Assembly (NCBI RefSeq): GCF_051020975.1
Contig: NC_135032.1
Coordinates: 11,842,001-11,906,000, forward strand
DNA length: 64,000 nucleotides
DNA from: Osmia lignaria lignaria
Lineage: Eukaryota > Arthropoda > Insecta > Hymenoptera > Megachilidae
Direction of reading: 5' to 3'
How positions within the stretch are numbered: the first letter of the stretch is position 1; every line of letters begins with the position of its first letter. The translations under genes and the position numbers were made by a program. The notes beneath the pieces were generated by a model. The model was not told where the DNA came from and did no database searches. It was given only the letters and a program-made list of their open reading frames with translations. This document shows positions 12,666-26,361 of the stretch, piece by piece.

Positions 12666-13201
12666 CACCTTGTCACTTGTAACTCGAACTCCCATATAAT
12701 GTTACCTCATTTGTTCTGATAATAGGAATAATCAAATTATTAGAACACAATTGGGATAATTATTTGAATAGAAGTTTATGTCAGTAGTGTTTCTATCTGT
12801 CTTTAACAAGATCCTAGTACTTAATCATAGTTGAGGGTGCAGGGTAAGAGTACAAACTGCAATTTACTCGATGTTCCTGTAATTATAGTTTCAGTTAAGT
12901 ATATGCATACATGTAGGAGTATAGTGTTAGTAATCAATCATCCTTCGGGAGCATTCCTAAGTTTTCCTAAGAAATTCATTCATGACAAGATGCTCAACTA
13001 CTTGGATGGTTTTAATTATTAAACGAGTTTCAGAGCTAATCTAATTTTCTATCGGGTTTATTTAATGATAGGTTAATTGAATCAGCCTAATGCTGTTCAA
13101 AGTTTGATTACCTAGGGGACTGATTAGGCCAATCTAATTACATTTAGTTTTAATTGATACTGATCGATGACCAATTATTATTCTAACACTTGTTCTAATG
13201 C

Positions 13202-13264
13202 ATTATTAGAATTATTAGAATCGTTAGAATCATTAAAACTGTTAGAATTATTAAAATTATTTGA
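13202..13264. repeat. 9-bp minisatellite, seven units
   Basis: Seven consecutive 9-bp units of the form ATTATTAGA with one to three substitutions each (ATCGTTAGA, ATCATTAAA, ACTGTTAGA and similar). It is a local tandem repeat in AT-rich intron. Confidence 0.8.
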
Positions 13265-13439
13265 ATAATTTTTGACAATTTTATTCAACCATCCTCTATC
13301 AATTTTATTATTCTTATATTCTTCGGATATTTTTCAGTTTACCAGCAAAATATCGGATAGCATCATATTTTGCTCTTAAATTCATTGTTTCCAGTTTCTC
13401 TATTAATCAGATCGCAAGGAGACTTCTCAATTGTTTTCG

Positions 13440-13745
13440 CTCAATTGATACAAGACCCGACTTGACGTGGGCTTCTTGTTTATGGCATGCTTTGGATTTC
13501 TTTTCGGATCCATTCGTCCGTACGAACAGATTGTTCGGTATTTCGCGGCCATTGAACGTTTTTTGCGCAACTGGACGCGATCTTTTAACCTCGAGCCACT
13601 GCCAAATCGCAAATCGATATCGAGTGCTTCGGAGACAGCGACCGTACGAACGGTTCGTCGAACATCACTCGATATCGAATATGGATTATGCAGCCAGATA
13701 CTACAATGTCCCTGCATGAATCTAAGTCCCGTTCACCCATGATAA
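13440..13745. promoter_or_regulatory. CpG-rich island with internal hairpin
   Basis: About 300 bp rich in CpG, with overlapping ORFs of 85-96 codons on both strands. Because both strands and two plus frames are open at once and none is recognisable, I take the openness as a composition effect. It includes two copies of CCGTACGAAC (near 13518 and 13642) and the hairpin at 13614-13678. Candidate enhancer or non-coding RNA. Confidence 0.35.
13614..13678 (+). ncRNA. candidate structured hairpin, 13-bp perfect outer stem
   Basis: TCGATATCGAGTG (13614-13626) pairs perfectly with CACTCGATATCGA (13666-13678). Inside, TTCG/CGAA and an inner ACCGT/ACGGT stem closed by an ACGA loop add further pairs, giving a 65-base hairpin of roughly pre-miRNA size. 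It resembles no insect microRNA I know. Each arm contains the palindrome TCGATATCGA, so a pair of protein-binding sites is an alternative. Confidence 0.3.
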
Positions 13746-15365
13746 GCACCTGAATATTTTGCAACTTTCAACTTTCAAAACATTTTACATCGTATGATTG
13801 ATATGCAAATGAAAACAATAAAAAATTATGATTATTTTTCATAAGAATTAAAAACTCCAAAGTTTTGATTTTATTAATATTTCTACTAAGCCAAGATTAC
13901 TTCTTCTAGAAATAATATTTTCTAATTAGTGTGCTCGGTGTATTCAGGATTATAATACTGATATCCTTATCAGTTACAGTATTGTTAGAATATCAGTTAC
14001 AGTGGACCAGATTGAAATTCGTGTATTGTTCCTTTGTAGGAATTAGTTTCTACTGGTAATTTAATATAGGACACAGAGAATAATAATGAATACATAATGT
14101 CAGAGGACGTGGATCCCTTAAATGAATTATACACTCGCAATCAAATCAGGCTTCCATACAGAAATTTTCAAAATCTTAATTTTGACGGCATTAATATTAA
14201 AAGTAATTTTTTCAAGCAATTTTATTAATATCTTTTTTCTAATTTGGACCGTGTCTTGATCTTCCACTTCGGAATCTCCACGAGGTTGGATGATTTTTCA
14301 GTGTACGAAACGAGAGCTACTTTAAACGACAAAAAACCGACGACGGGGAAAAAGTTAAAGGGGAGAAAAGCAAAGAAGAAGACCTAACATGAAACACCTC
14401 TGAAGCAAGCAATTCATAGTTGTGTAAAAACGGAATGGGCGCTAGTTGTTTTTATTACGAGTGCTGTATATCGCATCTCTCAGAGATGTATAAGACGAAG
14501 AAAATTCTTCAGACTGTTTGCACTTGCATTTCCTATTTATTAAAACTGCAGTGCTCCCTTATTTTGTGCGATTCCCTTGAAAATGACATTTTGCTGAATA
14601 TTGAGAGTTCAACTTCTGTAAATGCAACTCCAAAATAGAATTTTTATTTATTTTTACTTAAAATTATTTTTCTGTGTGACATGTAAAAGTTCTATAAATA
14701 TGTAGACATATACATAAGTTCAGGAAATATAAATTAAATTTTCCTTAAATTCTCCTTTTTGGTAAGGAGGGAGGGGGTTAGTGTCGCGTGAAATTCGGTT
14801 GGTCAAATCCTGCGAGCGTAGATGCCAAGTAATTAGCAGGGCTTCTTGTTGTTGCTTTAATTAGAACACAATTAGTTACTTCTCAAAGTAATGACGTTGC
14901 GCACTTACGTTCGCTCCGTTGAGTGCACATTCCCTCCGAGCCTTTTCGTGCCGGTAGACCGTCGAATCTGTGACCTTTATCGACAGGAAATCATTAACAG
15001 CAGTCAACTTGTCTGGCAAAGAGTTGCTTCTGATGAGTTCGGTCTACCAAGGAATTAATAAAGTCCGATAATGGTCTTGTTTCTTTGCATTACACTCGCT
15101 GTGTTCGCACTTGGAAAATCATGCAGCATGCTAACTTAATAATTAAATTTAGAATTAACTGAACCCCTGAGATGTAACTGAAACTAAATTAATTTCTACA
15201 AAGGCTGTAACATCGCCCGACAGAATTCAAGCAGATTCACGTTTCATTCACTGTCCAACCTCGTTCGTTTAATTCTAGCTTCATCCAGCTAAATATACTA
15301 GATTTAACGTAGTAGAAATACGACGCAACGTGCAAGCTATGCTTAGTTCAAATCTAATTTACATA

Positions 15366-15374
15366 ACTTACCTG
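15366..15374 (-). other. isolated consensus splice donor on minus strand
   Basis: The minus strand reads CAG|GTAAGT, a full match to the U1-complementary consensus, with the exon side at 15372 and above. The upstream minus-strand sequence is not open in a long frame (a stop lies near 15396) and has no polypyrimidine tract. It could belong to an antisense non-coding transcript or be chance. Confidence 0.2.
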
Positions 15375-16672
15375 CTGTGTCAGGCAGGAGTATATCTACC
15401 TACTAAGGCCTGTTGCAATTGATTTGCCTGTAGGGAGGACATTACCTGTACGTGAAACCCTGATAGTCGTACCATTCAGCCTTTGTGCCATCCCTTCGGG
15501 GCGTTCTTCGATTCTGTTTAATTGTACCGCAGGGGAATTGTTCCTTTGGAGAAAATAGTCATTTACTTGGGATGATATGAGTAGGTGCAAAAATGGTACT
15601 TTTCACTTCAAACTATACACATAGTACACTTCACTGTTTGTTGGAAAAATGTCCACATCTCATTGTTTGCCATCTTTCCTAGTCTACGACAGATTCTTGA
15701 AGAGGATACGCTTAATGGCACCTCTAACAGCGATGGCTAGGCATCGTTTTCACAGACGCTTTCCAAAGTCCTCGAACGTCTGAATTTTTTCCAGTCCCCA
15801 GTCCCGAACACAAGTTTCAGCTTCTTAAATAAAAGTTTTAAAAGCTTTCTAACTATTACCTTACCAACCGATAATTCACTTAATGCTGTACCACTGTAAA
15901 CGGGTTTCTTAAAAGGTACCGCTAAAAGGTTGCGAATAAAGTAAGAATATTGCGTAATAAATATGATTTACAAAGCTTTACAAACTTTGTTAAAAGATTT
16001 TGTTTTAGAAATAGAATTATAAATTCTGTAGGTGCAGTTTTTTAGTATATTTTTAGTATAAACATAAAAAAGAAGTAGTATAAAGCACTGGAAATAGAAA
16101 TTTAATTGCTCCGTCGTACGTTTCATTGACTTTTTGAAATGGCTACAAAAAGATACCATTTGATCACATCCCCGGTTTCCAAGATCATTGTTAACTCAAT
16201 CCATGTCTTTTTGTGGCAAGCTTACTCAACCATAAAATGGAGAGAAAAAGAGAGCTACTTTAAAACAGAGGTGGAAGGGAGAGGACAAAATAGATAGCAT
16301 TCGTATACCCCCTTTCTACTGGCTCCCAGCTGTATAGGAAAGTCTAATTGATTACAGTAAGTGGAGACTTTAATTCCAGAGTTCAGTCGTCGTGAACGAA
16401 ATGTTCGGCTTAGGGCGTATCCTTTCTCGTGACCAGGACATTTCATTAGGTTTTTAGAAACCTATCGATAGTCGATGGGTTCCTCTATTGAGTTTAGTTT
16501 CGATCTGTTCCCGTCACTGGAAAGTGGAGAAAGAAGGAAACTTCGTAATGTCCTCCTTGTTTGATGTCTTTGGCCTTTTTCGTCCTATCAATCTGTATGT
16601 AGGATCAAAGGAATCATTTATCTTCCGTTATGAATTTATAAATATGTTTGCAGAACGAAATTTTATCATCAA

Positions 16673-16725
16673 ATTCTGAGATTCTAGAATTTCTAAATTG
16701 TAAAATTAAGAATTCCAAAATATAT
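16673..16725. repeat. degenerate ~10-bp repeat tract (copy B)
   Basis: A short run of alternating TTCTAGAA, AATTTC and AATTCC units like those in copy A. Confidence 0.5.
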
Positions 16726-17388
16726 TAATCAAAATTTGATAATAACATCCTGTGCACATTTGCTAGATTCTATCTTAACGCAAACATACCTAATTCACGT
16801 CACACATCTCGTAATTGGTATTCAATCTTAATGTTTACCATCTCCTAGCTAATCTTAATCTACTCACGAACTAATAGCCACAGTATCCCCAACTAACAAC
16901 GGAACACTTGACTTCGAATGAACAGGTAATCCAGATTAATCCAAACGTAACGTGTTCTGTGACCGCTTTTGTTATTTATGCAACCTGCAAGCCTAATTAT
17001 GCGGCTCGCTAGCAGATGTATTCATGAACCGAGCACGTTAAGGTACGGTGGAGGTGGTTTCGTGGTACAAGAGTCAGATCTTGTTCGCGAAAATCACATG
17101 CATCGTAACGTATTGCTGCTGTCTATCATATTAATAGGACCGTTAATGAAGCCGTGACAGACTATGCTATATAGCACGATGTTCACACCTTTGAACAGCT
17201 GACTACTTGCACATGCACCATCATCACATATTCTTGTATAATATTATAAATTTGGGTGGTTATATATTCTGTGTTAATTAATATTTTTTTTTTTTTTGCA
17301 AAATTGAAGGAAGATACGGGTACAACTAGGTAGGGGGTAAGGTGTATCTAGCTCCCTAAAAAATGTGGATTAACCCCTTAATCATTAT

Positions 17389-17482
17389 AAAATTCTAGAA
17401 TCTCAAAATTGTAAGATTCCAGAATTCCCAGATTTCAAAATCAAAAAATTCCAGAATTTTTCAATACCCAATTTTTTGGAAT
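17389..17482. repeat. degenerate ~10-bp repeat tract (copy C)
   Basis: Repeated TTCTAGAA, TTCCAGAATT and CAAAATT units at about ten-base spacing, directly downstream of a T14 run (17284-17297) and just upstream of a G+C-rich island. Confidence 0.55.
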
Positions 17483-17489
17483 ATAGACC

Positions 17490-18130
17490 CTTCGCATTAG
17501 ACTCCACTCGCCAGTAATAACGAAAGGGTTACCACAGAGAAAATTAAAGTCGAACGGTACAATTCCGCAAGTAACGACCTTCGAAACGGTTATGAACCGC
17601 TTTCATTATCCGGCCGATTGGCCGGTGCAATTAATTTGGTTAAGGAATACCGAATTTAGAATTCCGGAAGGAATATTATTCTGCCATTAAGGGCTCGTTC
17701 GGTCGTACTCGGCGCGGTGGAATGTGCTAGCATCTCCCCATACGGGGGAGGATGAATCGCGCGGTAACACCGAAGGCAAACGACAAGGGAAGAAATGGCC
17801 TAGGACCAAGAGGGATAAATCTGCTAGCTGTATTGCAGGGGCTTTAGGTCCTGGCCATGGCCCAACGTGTGTGTCTTCATAATCTCTCGACTTGTTAGCG
17901 AGAAAGAAAGAGAACTAGTGATCGATAGACGGCTGCAAGGGGAATGCTAACTTCTGAGTCATTGCTCCCTATTGACATCCGCGACTAAATAGGCAACGGC
18001 ATCAGGCCTCGAGATGTAGAATATCGATCGATTTGATGGCCAAGAAACAATTCGCTAGTTTGATGAACTTGCTGAGTACCGTTTGGTGTCATTACGGAAT
18101 GGAACGATGGCCGACTTGGAAGCTTACAAT
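17490..18130. promoter_or_regulatory. G+C-rich non-coding island, candidate enhancer
   Basis: About 640 bp of unique, G+C-enriched sequence with AATTAATT-type homeodomain-like sites, CpG-rich stretches (for example 17690-17770) and no coding frame. It lies deep in the presumed intron. An enhancer role is inferred from composition. Confidence 0.3.
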
Positions 18131-19089
18131 GGTTATGTAAGTTAGTCACATCGAAATTGTTCCTGACTATGTTCGATGTTCATTACACTGGCTATTTCTG
18201 AAGGAATTGATTTTGGAAAAATATATTGGCTTTTTATATTTCGAAATCTGACCAATATTAGTAAAAATTCTTAGAATTTTACGTATTTAGAAATAATTGC
18301 AATTTATTGTTATTAATATAGAGCACCCTATGGTGATCACCTTTGAAATTCTTGAAAATTACATAATTTGTTGTCGATAGTAGAGAGTTATGTAACATAA
18401 CTCCTGGAGTATTTAACGGTGTACAGTAGCTAACGTCCCATAGTGACCACAATTGACCCAATCTTCCAACCCTGACGACCAGCTAGGTATTTAGTCAGCA
18501 CATTCTCTAATGCCATTCCATGAATAATTGAATTGTTCGAATGGCCAACAATCAATCGAGGAAGGATGCATTGCAAATATTTATCCTTTGACCTCACCAT
18601 TTCTACACTACAGAGTAAAATCTAATAAAAAAATGGGTCAAGTTCAGTTTTTAAGCCTCTTTATCATGAAAATATATCATGTTTTGTTGAATAACTGGGT
18701 ACATTCTATTCACTGAATCTGAGACCAAGCTATTGTATAAATTCAAATTTCCTTGCATAATAGATATCAGAGGTATTAAATAGTTCTTACGCAGGTAAAT
18801 ACACTGTATACATTTTTGTCAGAGAATCGATGAATTTAAATACGTACTGAATTTCTATGGTGATGAGAATTACTGCTCCTTGGGTGACGATTAAGGGATT
18901 TAACCATTCTGACCATTTCAAAGCATACCTAAATAATTTAAGAAATATATTTCTAAATAATAAAAACTTGATTAAAAGTGTTCAACAAAGACAGAAATAA
19001 TTTTTTTTTTTAACAAATCAAAGTAATCTTATATTGGGGATGGAAGGGTTAATTCTGTATATGGTGAAATTCTTTATACAGCTAATCTT

Positions 19090-19400
19090 GGAATTAAGTC
19101 TAGCCTCCGTATCAGTTGAGTGGCCATCGGCACGACAACCCTTTCGATCAGGTTTGCGGTCGCTGTAACATTGTTTGCAGATGGTCCGACTATCGACTAG
19201 ACCACCAAACCCGTTGCGGCTATGCAGGAAGGTTCACCTGTTATGTACGTGCGTCATGGCCACAAAATGATTTAATTCATTATACCAGCGAGTAGTGTAA
19301 CACTCGCTGATTTGGGACATCAAACATCGTCGACGCGTAAATTGGTGTTGCGGGAGTTTTTGGCCAGGGGATGGGGAGGCCTATGGCGAGAGCCAAAAAT
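19090..19400. promoter_or_regulatory. G+C-rich non-coding island, candidate enhancer
   Basis: About 300 bp of G+C- and CpG-enriched unique sequence, including the small palindrome GTGTAACAC near 19297 within GCGAGT...ACTCGC. No coding frame is recognised. Confidence 0.28.
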
Positions 19401-22400
19401 CCCAAAAATCGAAAATCTACAGAAGGGGGAACTGCCATTTTTCCTAAGAAAATCTACCAATATTAAAATTGTTATATTGTAATTTTATAAATTATCCTTT
19501 ATTTTGGAAATCAATATTTCCATAGAGAATAGTTGAAAATTAACAAAAAGTTGCCAATTAATACAAAATTACTTACTACATAATAAAACACGCATTAAAG
19601 TCAAATTAAAAATTGAAGTCACAGAATTACGACTGGTATCTCAATTCCCCTAAATTTCGTCGTTTTCGTTCAATTACAATCAACCGTCAGCGAGTCGATA
19701 ATTAATTTAAGGCTCATCGTAGCGCAGCTGTCACCGTTCCAAGTCCTTGCCTCTTTTCTTTTCACGACTGTCAATCATGCGTAATTAAATCCTTTTGAAA
19801 GCCCCTATGTAGCGTTTAGTCATCTATTCCCTTTTGTTCCCTTCGAACGGAATTTTTTTCCTGATAAAAGACTCTTCTTTGCCATTCGTACGTTGAAGGT
19901 TCAATAGCTTGAGAACTCGTCGAATCTCGTGGGTAAAATTCACTCTAGGTGATAACGATGTTCCGCATGTACCAGCAGTCGGATTTAATCGGGGTCGATT
20001 AAAATAAATTTCAATGGGAAACACGGTAATGCGACACACAATAGGAATAAACATTTACATGTAAATCTGCTTTGCAGCAATGTTGTACAAACTGATATAA
20101 TATCACTTCTACGCGTGAGTCGTGGAATTATATCCGTTTTTCTTCTTTTTTCGACTCCTACTTCCTGCAGCTTTCATCATTTGAATGGATTTTAAATATT
20201 TACCACCGCCTCACCGCTTTTTCGTGGCTTTTGAAATGCTGTTTCATCCTTCTATGTCGTATATTGGATAGTGTATGGAGGGAACCGTGGAATGAGGAAA
20301 ATATTATGTTTCCTCGTAAATGTGTGGAAATATGAATGAGCAGTAGAAATATGAATGAATAATATTAGATATATTTTTCGAGATACAAGTTCTATTTAAT
20401 AACTTTTAACTCTGAAATAAAATACTTAAAAATAAAATAAAGAGTAAGGCAAAACTTTTTGATGATTTTTTAAATGAAAAAATAAACTTTAGTTGCATTA
20501 TTTACCATATAATGCACACTTTTTTATTTCTAAATAAAATTCTTATTAGTTTTCTTTTTAATCAACGATTGACGTTGAGATTGATCGAGTTTGTATTGGT
20601 TTAATTAAGTTTATAGTTTCATGAATTCCACTAGAACCTCATGTACCCTCCGTATAATCCCTTACGGAATTGCTTTGCAAAACTGGGTCGAAATTGTGAA
20701 ATAAACTTTTCTATATGATATTTCTGGTTTTTCTGTATGATTCTGAAAAACATTTTTTCGTAGGAGAATAAATTGGAAAGCTGTAATAGAACTTTTCTCT
20801 TATACACCTTTTTTTCAGAGTAATTTTCAACAAAATTTCAGATTTCCCCAGGTATAATAGGGTGCTTTTATAAATGCCATTATATCGTATATTTAACATT
20901 AGTCCAGTGAGTTAGTCTCATAAAAAGTGAGTTTTAATAAGCGATCGGAAGAAAAATTATGTGCCTACTATAAACGCTTGGAGGAATGTACGAACTCGCA
21001 TAACTTCGTGAATTTTAATCAGCATCAACTTGAAACTTCCAAGAAATATTCCAGAAATGTTGCACATCAAAAGAATGTCAAAATTTGTAACCCTAGTTTT
21101 CTTTTAATTTTTGATTCCAAAGCCTAATTAGGTCTTCACACATTAAACTCTCTAGAAATTATTGGGGGTAGATCTACGTTATCAGAATCCGTGGTTCGTC
21201 TCACAGAGCGTACATCTACGAATTAGAGATTCCTCTTGCACTCCTTGCACCCAACTGTACATTACTCTTCCAACGTTAAACCTCAGCAATAATTTTTTTA
21301 CTGAGCACTAAAGCATCCTACTATAAACTTAAAGTGTTTAAATTTCACCGTGGCAGTTAGGGGTTAATCAAATCTCCAAGATTTCTGCATCTTTTCACCG
21401 CTCTCTCATTAACATAAATTGCGTGCCCTTCTGTTAAGAAAAAGTCGTCTTATCATAATTGGGGTTGCACCGAAAGTGGCTACGTCAGGAGAACAGAAAC
21501 GTCTCCCACGATGGATGTCAAAGGACGAATTTAGAGCATTCGTAAGAGGCCGTGGCCGCGTGAAGGAGAAGTACGCGTCGCGTTCTTTTTATTCCTCTCC
21601 CGCTTCTGCAATTAAAGCTCCTCGCGGAGAAATGTATATACGCTGGTTGCGAAGACAAGCACAGTCGAATCACCGAGTGTTTCCCATTGCGACCGTAATT
21701 AATACGCAGTGAGAGCACCGAGTGGCTGTTTATCTGACTCCTGGATCAGTGTTACGTTTTAAAGGAGATGCTGCACCGGTTGGGATGATAAACAGCGAGG
21801 AAAGGAAGAGATGTTCTTCGGTGTGAGTCTCATGGATGATACTTTGCAAGATGACGGTTTTGGGGAATGATGTACTTGGTGCTCTTCGGAAATTCTTACT
21901 TAACTGATACCTGTATTTTGAACACCATGTATGAGCACACTCTCGTCAAGAAAATCGAGACACGAGCAGATAAAACGAGGTAGCTGGTAATGTGCCTAGG
22001 TTCGCGATAGGAGAATAAATTTTGCGGTTTTGAGGTGGAGGAAAACGAAAGCTTCAGGAGAACGGAAGGCAAGGTTATCTTATTTCAAACAAAATAACTC
22101 GTCGGTAGATAGGGATGTGCTATAAAAAAGCAAATATTCGTGCTCTATCTCCTCAGGTTAGCTTCCTGCATCTCATCAGCTACTCTCCACTTTTTCTCGG
22201 CTTCTCCTTTTCCGGTTCTTCTTCTACTTCCGTTTCGTTCCTATCTTCCAAACGTTCTCCGTGTTCAATATACGTGCTACCACCTCCGTTTTGTCGCATG
22301 CTCATTCGATAGTCGCAGAATTTCCAAATTTTTAATTACTCTGTTATTTTGATAAAAGTACTTTTTCAAATATATATATCAAAATTTTTGAATATCTATA

Positions 22401-24101
22401 AATTTTTCTGTGTCCCTGATACTTTTTCATCGACAAGCGAAAGAAATTACTTTTAGCAAAATCTGATTACTTTTTCATGCAACTTTTCTGTGATAAAATA
22501 TTACAGCCGCTCAGAAATCGTGGATATTATACTGAATATTTTATATCTCGATGAAATGTACATGTTTTAATTAAGAGCTTTGTGTTTAATTAACAATTCT
22601 CTTTTCAATTTCAAGTTAAATTTTCACGATGCTAGGTTTGCATCAGTGGTATGTCAAGTTGCTAGTGCAATTTTTAAACGGTTTTTATATTTCTGACTAC
22701 GTCGTGTAAAGTTATTTTATTGTAGAAGCAAAAATCACAATTGGTGCTGACTTTGTATCCTTGGATTCTAGCAAGAGATTCGACTTACCCAACTTACTTA
22801 ATCCAAGTTTAATTAGATACAATTTAATTCTCGTGGGATGTTACTCAAGTGTCTGGAACTGACTTTGTTCTTCTTGAAAAATAGGCTTAAAAGTTTGAAG
22901 GAGGGAAGTATTCCTCAGTTTAATCCTTTTTTGCGATATTCATGTGTGATAATCGCAAATTAAACTTCGTTTATTATTCATTAATCAGTAATGAGGTACA
23001 AAATTGGATAAAATCAAATGAAACTTTCGAATAAAATTTTGTTTTGTTTTAAATATTTTTGCTTATTTGAATTGATGGGTTGGCGATGTAGATCCTCCAT
23101 AGAAACAGGCTCTCGCAGCATTTATTTTCTGACGGTTCCTTATTGCGGCTGTTCTTCACAAAGTGGGCGTGAATCTAGTTCGGAAGTGCGAGAAGCTCGC
23201 GGGAATTTGGCCCATAACTTTGTCGCTGGCATGTTCGTCGATAAATTGAATTAAAGTCGGACAACGGAACTCTCCAACTTGGCGATGTAACCCGCGGTGA
23301 ACACCGGGAAACGACCTGTCTCTTCTACATAATTTTTAACGTTTAGATAGCAGGTTGTTCCACTTGACGAATTAACACTTTCCTTATCAAAACGCTATTA
23401 ATAGGTCCTACAGTACTATGTTTCTATCTTATCTAAATTAAATCAAATGATGATTTCCATTTAGACCTTCATCAACATAAAAATGTACGTGTCTGAAAGA
23501 AAACTATCTCGATTTGAAATCATGAATCATATCCATATGTTACTTGTAGAGGAAGTTTCTTTAAGGCTGAGTAAGCCCATAGAAAGCAGATGTCGAAACA
23601 AAAACTCGCCGCAAAGGAGATTCACCACCCTAATTCGTAAATGTAGCGACATTTGGTGACGGCAGTTTCGGTCTCGAAAAATATAATGCTTTCTTCTTGC
23701 TACGTTTCACAGATTAGATCTACGAACAGTGCTATTGTCTCTTTGCTCATCGATTGCAGGGTAAAGGACGTATCGAATACCGTGGATAAAGTTTCGAACG
23801 TAGGTGAAAAGTATCCCTCTCAGCCGTCGAGCACATAGGCCAGCGTGATTCCTTTATGTCCCCAGAGTGTCTGTAGCAGGAGAGCATCATTTACGATTAT
23901 CTTTTGTGCCGTACATTTCTCTGTCCAGCACGGTTTTCCGTTTCTCTTTACTTTCGGCTCTGATAAAACGGCACCGGTAATCCTTTCTCCTGGCTGGCCA
24001 ACCGTAGAATTATTAATAGCTGGATCTAACATGATTGTAGGAGGATTGATGCGATGTAACGAATAAACTATTTATTAAAAATGTATTAGCAGGCATTGAT
24101 G

Positions 24102-24229
24102 TAAGTAAATTTCTAAAATTTTAGAATTTTCAAAGTTTGGAAATCTAATATTTTAGAATTCCACTATTCCGTAATTTACAAACTCCAAAATTCTAGAAAT
24201 CTATAATTTAAAATTTCCAAATTTCCAAT
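24102..24229. repeat. degenerate ~10-bp repeat tract (copy D)
   Basis: The longest tract of the family: about 128 bases of AATTTC, TTTTAGAATT, CCAAAATTC and similar units with roughly ten-base periodicity and GAA/TTC alternation. Confidence 0.6.
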
Positions 24230-25549
24230 GGTTTATTTTACGATCTTCAATGCATGAACCCCTTGCAACAGCATAGTTCGGATGATTGTGGTGTTCGATT
24301 TCGGAGGAGTAACTGAAGCATTGATGTAAACCCAGGACCGTGTAATTTTACGTTCTCCTCGGAAAGCAGTGCCTGTTTACGCGAGATGAGCGGTATCTAT
24401 CTTCAGCTTCGTTGCCTCTCGTCGAGATTACACGTAGATCCGCGCGTTTTGCATCGCAGTCGGATCAACGATGCAGCAACAATCGTTAACTCTTAGATTT
24501 TCGATGCACCAGCGATTACATGTGAACTTTGAATTTCGTGTGGATGTTTCTCATGAAAGGGACTTGGTTCATCTACTTTAGAAAGCAAAACCATGGAATT
24601 TATCATGAGGGACTTCAAAAGGATAAACTATTTTAATTAATTTTATTTGTTAAAAGTACCCACTTGGACACATTTCGGGTACCCGAAATATTTTAATTAA
24701 ACCAAATATTTTACTTCCCAAAGTTTATAATATAAGCACAAACGAATGTCCTCTTGTCAGCGCTCAGAAAACTAAAATGAGTTGCTTTGAAACTCCAGAA
24801 TTATTATTCTCGAAAACAAGATGAATTTATTCCATTATTCCAATTTATTCCTGCTGAAAATATCATCGGTATTCTACCATGTATCCCGCTTACTCGATTT
24901 CAAATATTTGCCTGGAAACAGATGTCTAAACTAAACATTAAATATGTAGAATGATTGTCAATAAACGTATGAAATATCATAATTTCTGCGGCAAGATTGT
25001 TTGCATTTCATCCAATAAATGCATCACGATGCAACGTCACTCGTTGGAAATGAATTTCCGAGAGCGCAGATTTTCGTGTTGTTTTATGCATTTTTAAACG
25101 CATCTCGTTAAATGTAAATGTTAATCAGATTCTCTGTCACGCTGTGTATTGTATTAGCAACGTATTAGCGGTACGTTATAGCTGTTGTTACATATTGTTA
25201 TTCAAAAACACGAAGCGCGGGTGCAAAATGAATTTGCAATTATATTAAAATCGTATTTGATGGAGGAGATAGCTGTCTTTCAGTTTGGATGTGACATCAA
25301 TGGTTTTGAATATATAAATTGTTTCGTGATTTTTATCTATCTGATTATTTAATTCTTGAAATCTTTTTTTGATATCTGCAACTCTACTGTGTTAAATCTT
25401 TGGAGACAAATTTTTAATACTCATGTTAATTAGCAAGTTATTCGGGTAGAAAATTAGGAAATTAAAACTCTTTAGCATTTAAAACTCTTAAGATACTAAT
25501 ATTCATTTTGCATCAGAATGGCTTCAAAGGATTAAAGTGTCTCGTAACT

Positions 25550-25985
25550 TTTGAACGGGATTGTATGCCGAAATGGCGTGCAACACAACCAGAGAAAAGT
25601 GGCTTCTGTTTAGCCACGTGTTAATTCGGTTTCAATTGGGAAGTCGAGCGAACGTTTTCCACAGAAAAGATTTAACACGATTCGAAGGACACCGAGTGAA
25701 TTTTCGCGTAACTTCTCTTGGTACTTTCGCGCGTGCACGTTCGAACCAGAAATTCCGCATTGCGGACTATCGGGGGTGAATTCGCAGACCGGCCACATAT
25801 ACCGGGTGCTCCCCCGCGTACTCCAGCCTCCGTTCATCCTTTGTACTTTGATTAATTTTTCAACCGGTACCAGCTGCTCTGTTTCTTTTTTTACGACCCT
25901 ATTACATTTATCACTTGGCCGCGTTGTCACGAGATCGGTGACGGAATAACCGGCTACCGAGAATCTAACTCTTTTCAAAGAAGCA
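25550..25985. promoter_or_regulatory. CpG-rich island upstream of the recursive splice site
   Basis: About 430 bp of CpG-rich sequence ending some 400 bp before the ratchet point. ORFs are open on both strands here (a minus frame of 122 codons, a plus frame of 72) and neither is recognisable. Possible enhancer or splicing-associated element. Confidence 0.3.
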
Positions 25986-26361
25986 TTCTTACCTCTATTT
26001 GAAAGTTCTTAATTGTGGGAGATTTCTATGTGAATGATCTGGTTTAAATTTGATTAATCACATTCGCGTTGAATATAGACTGCTTTATATACATTCAGGT
26101 ATTTTTATGACAGAGGTAATTGATGACTGGACTAATTTTATAATCTTTTCAGAACATTATTATTTTCTCCAGGGTTATGCAATTATTTTTAAATTAATAG
26201 TCAATTAGTGTTTTAACATAATTATGTTCAGTTTGTTAATTACAATATTTTCTTTTTGAATCAATGTATGTAAAAATAATAATTTATATTATATAATCGA
26301 AGATTCTTAAAAGGGATACGTGTAACTTTTGACCGAAAGTGTACCTAACCCTTTAACACGA

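Noticed and set aside
18780..18800. TTACGCAG followed by GTAAAT
   Set aside because: No polypyrimidine tract upstream and a weak donor.
22140..22162. TCTCCTCAG followed by GTTAGC as a zero-length exon
   Set aside because: Short tract and a non-consensus donor.
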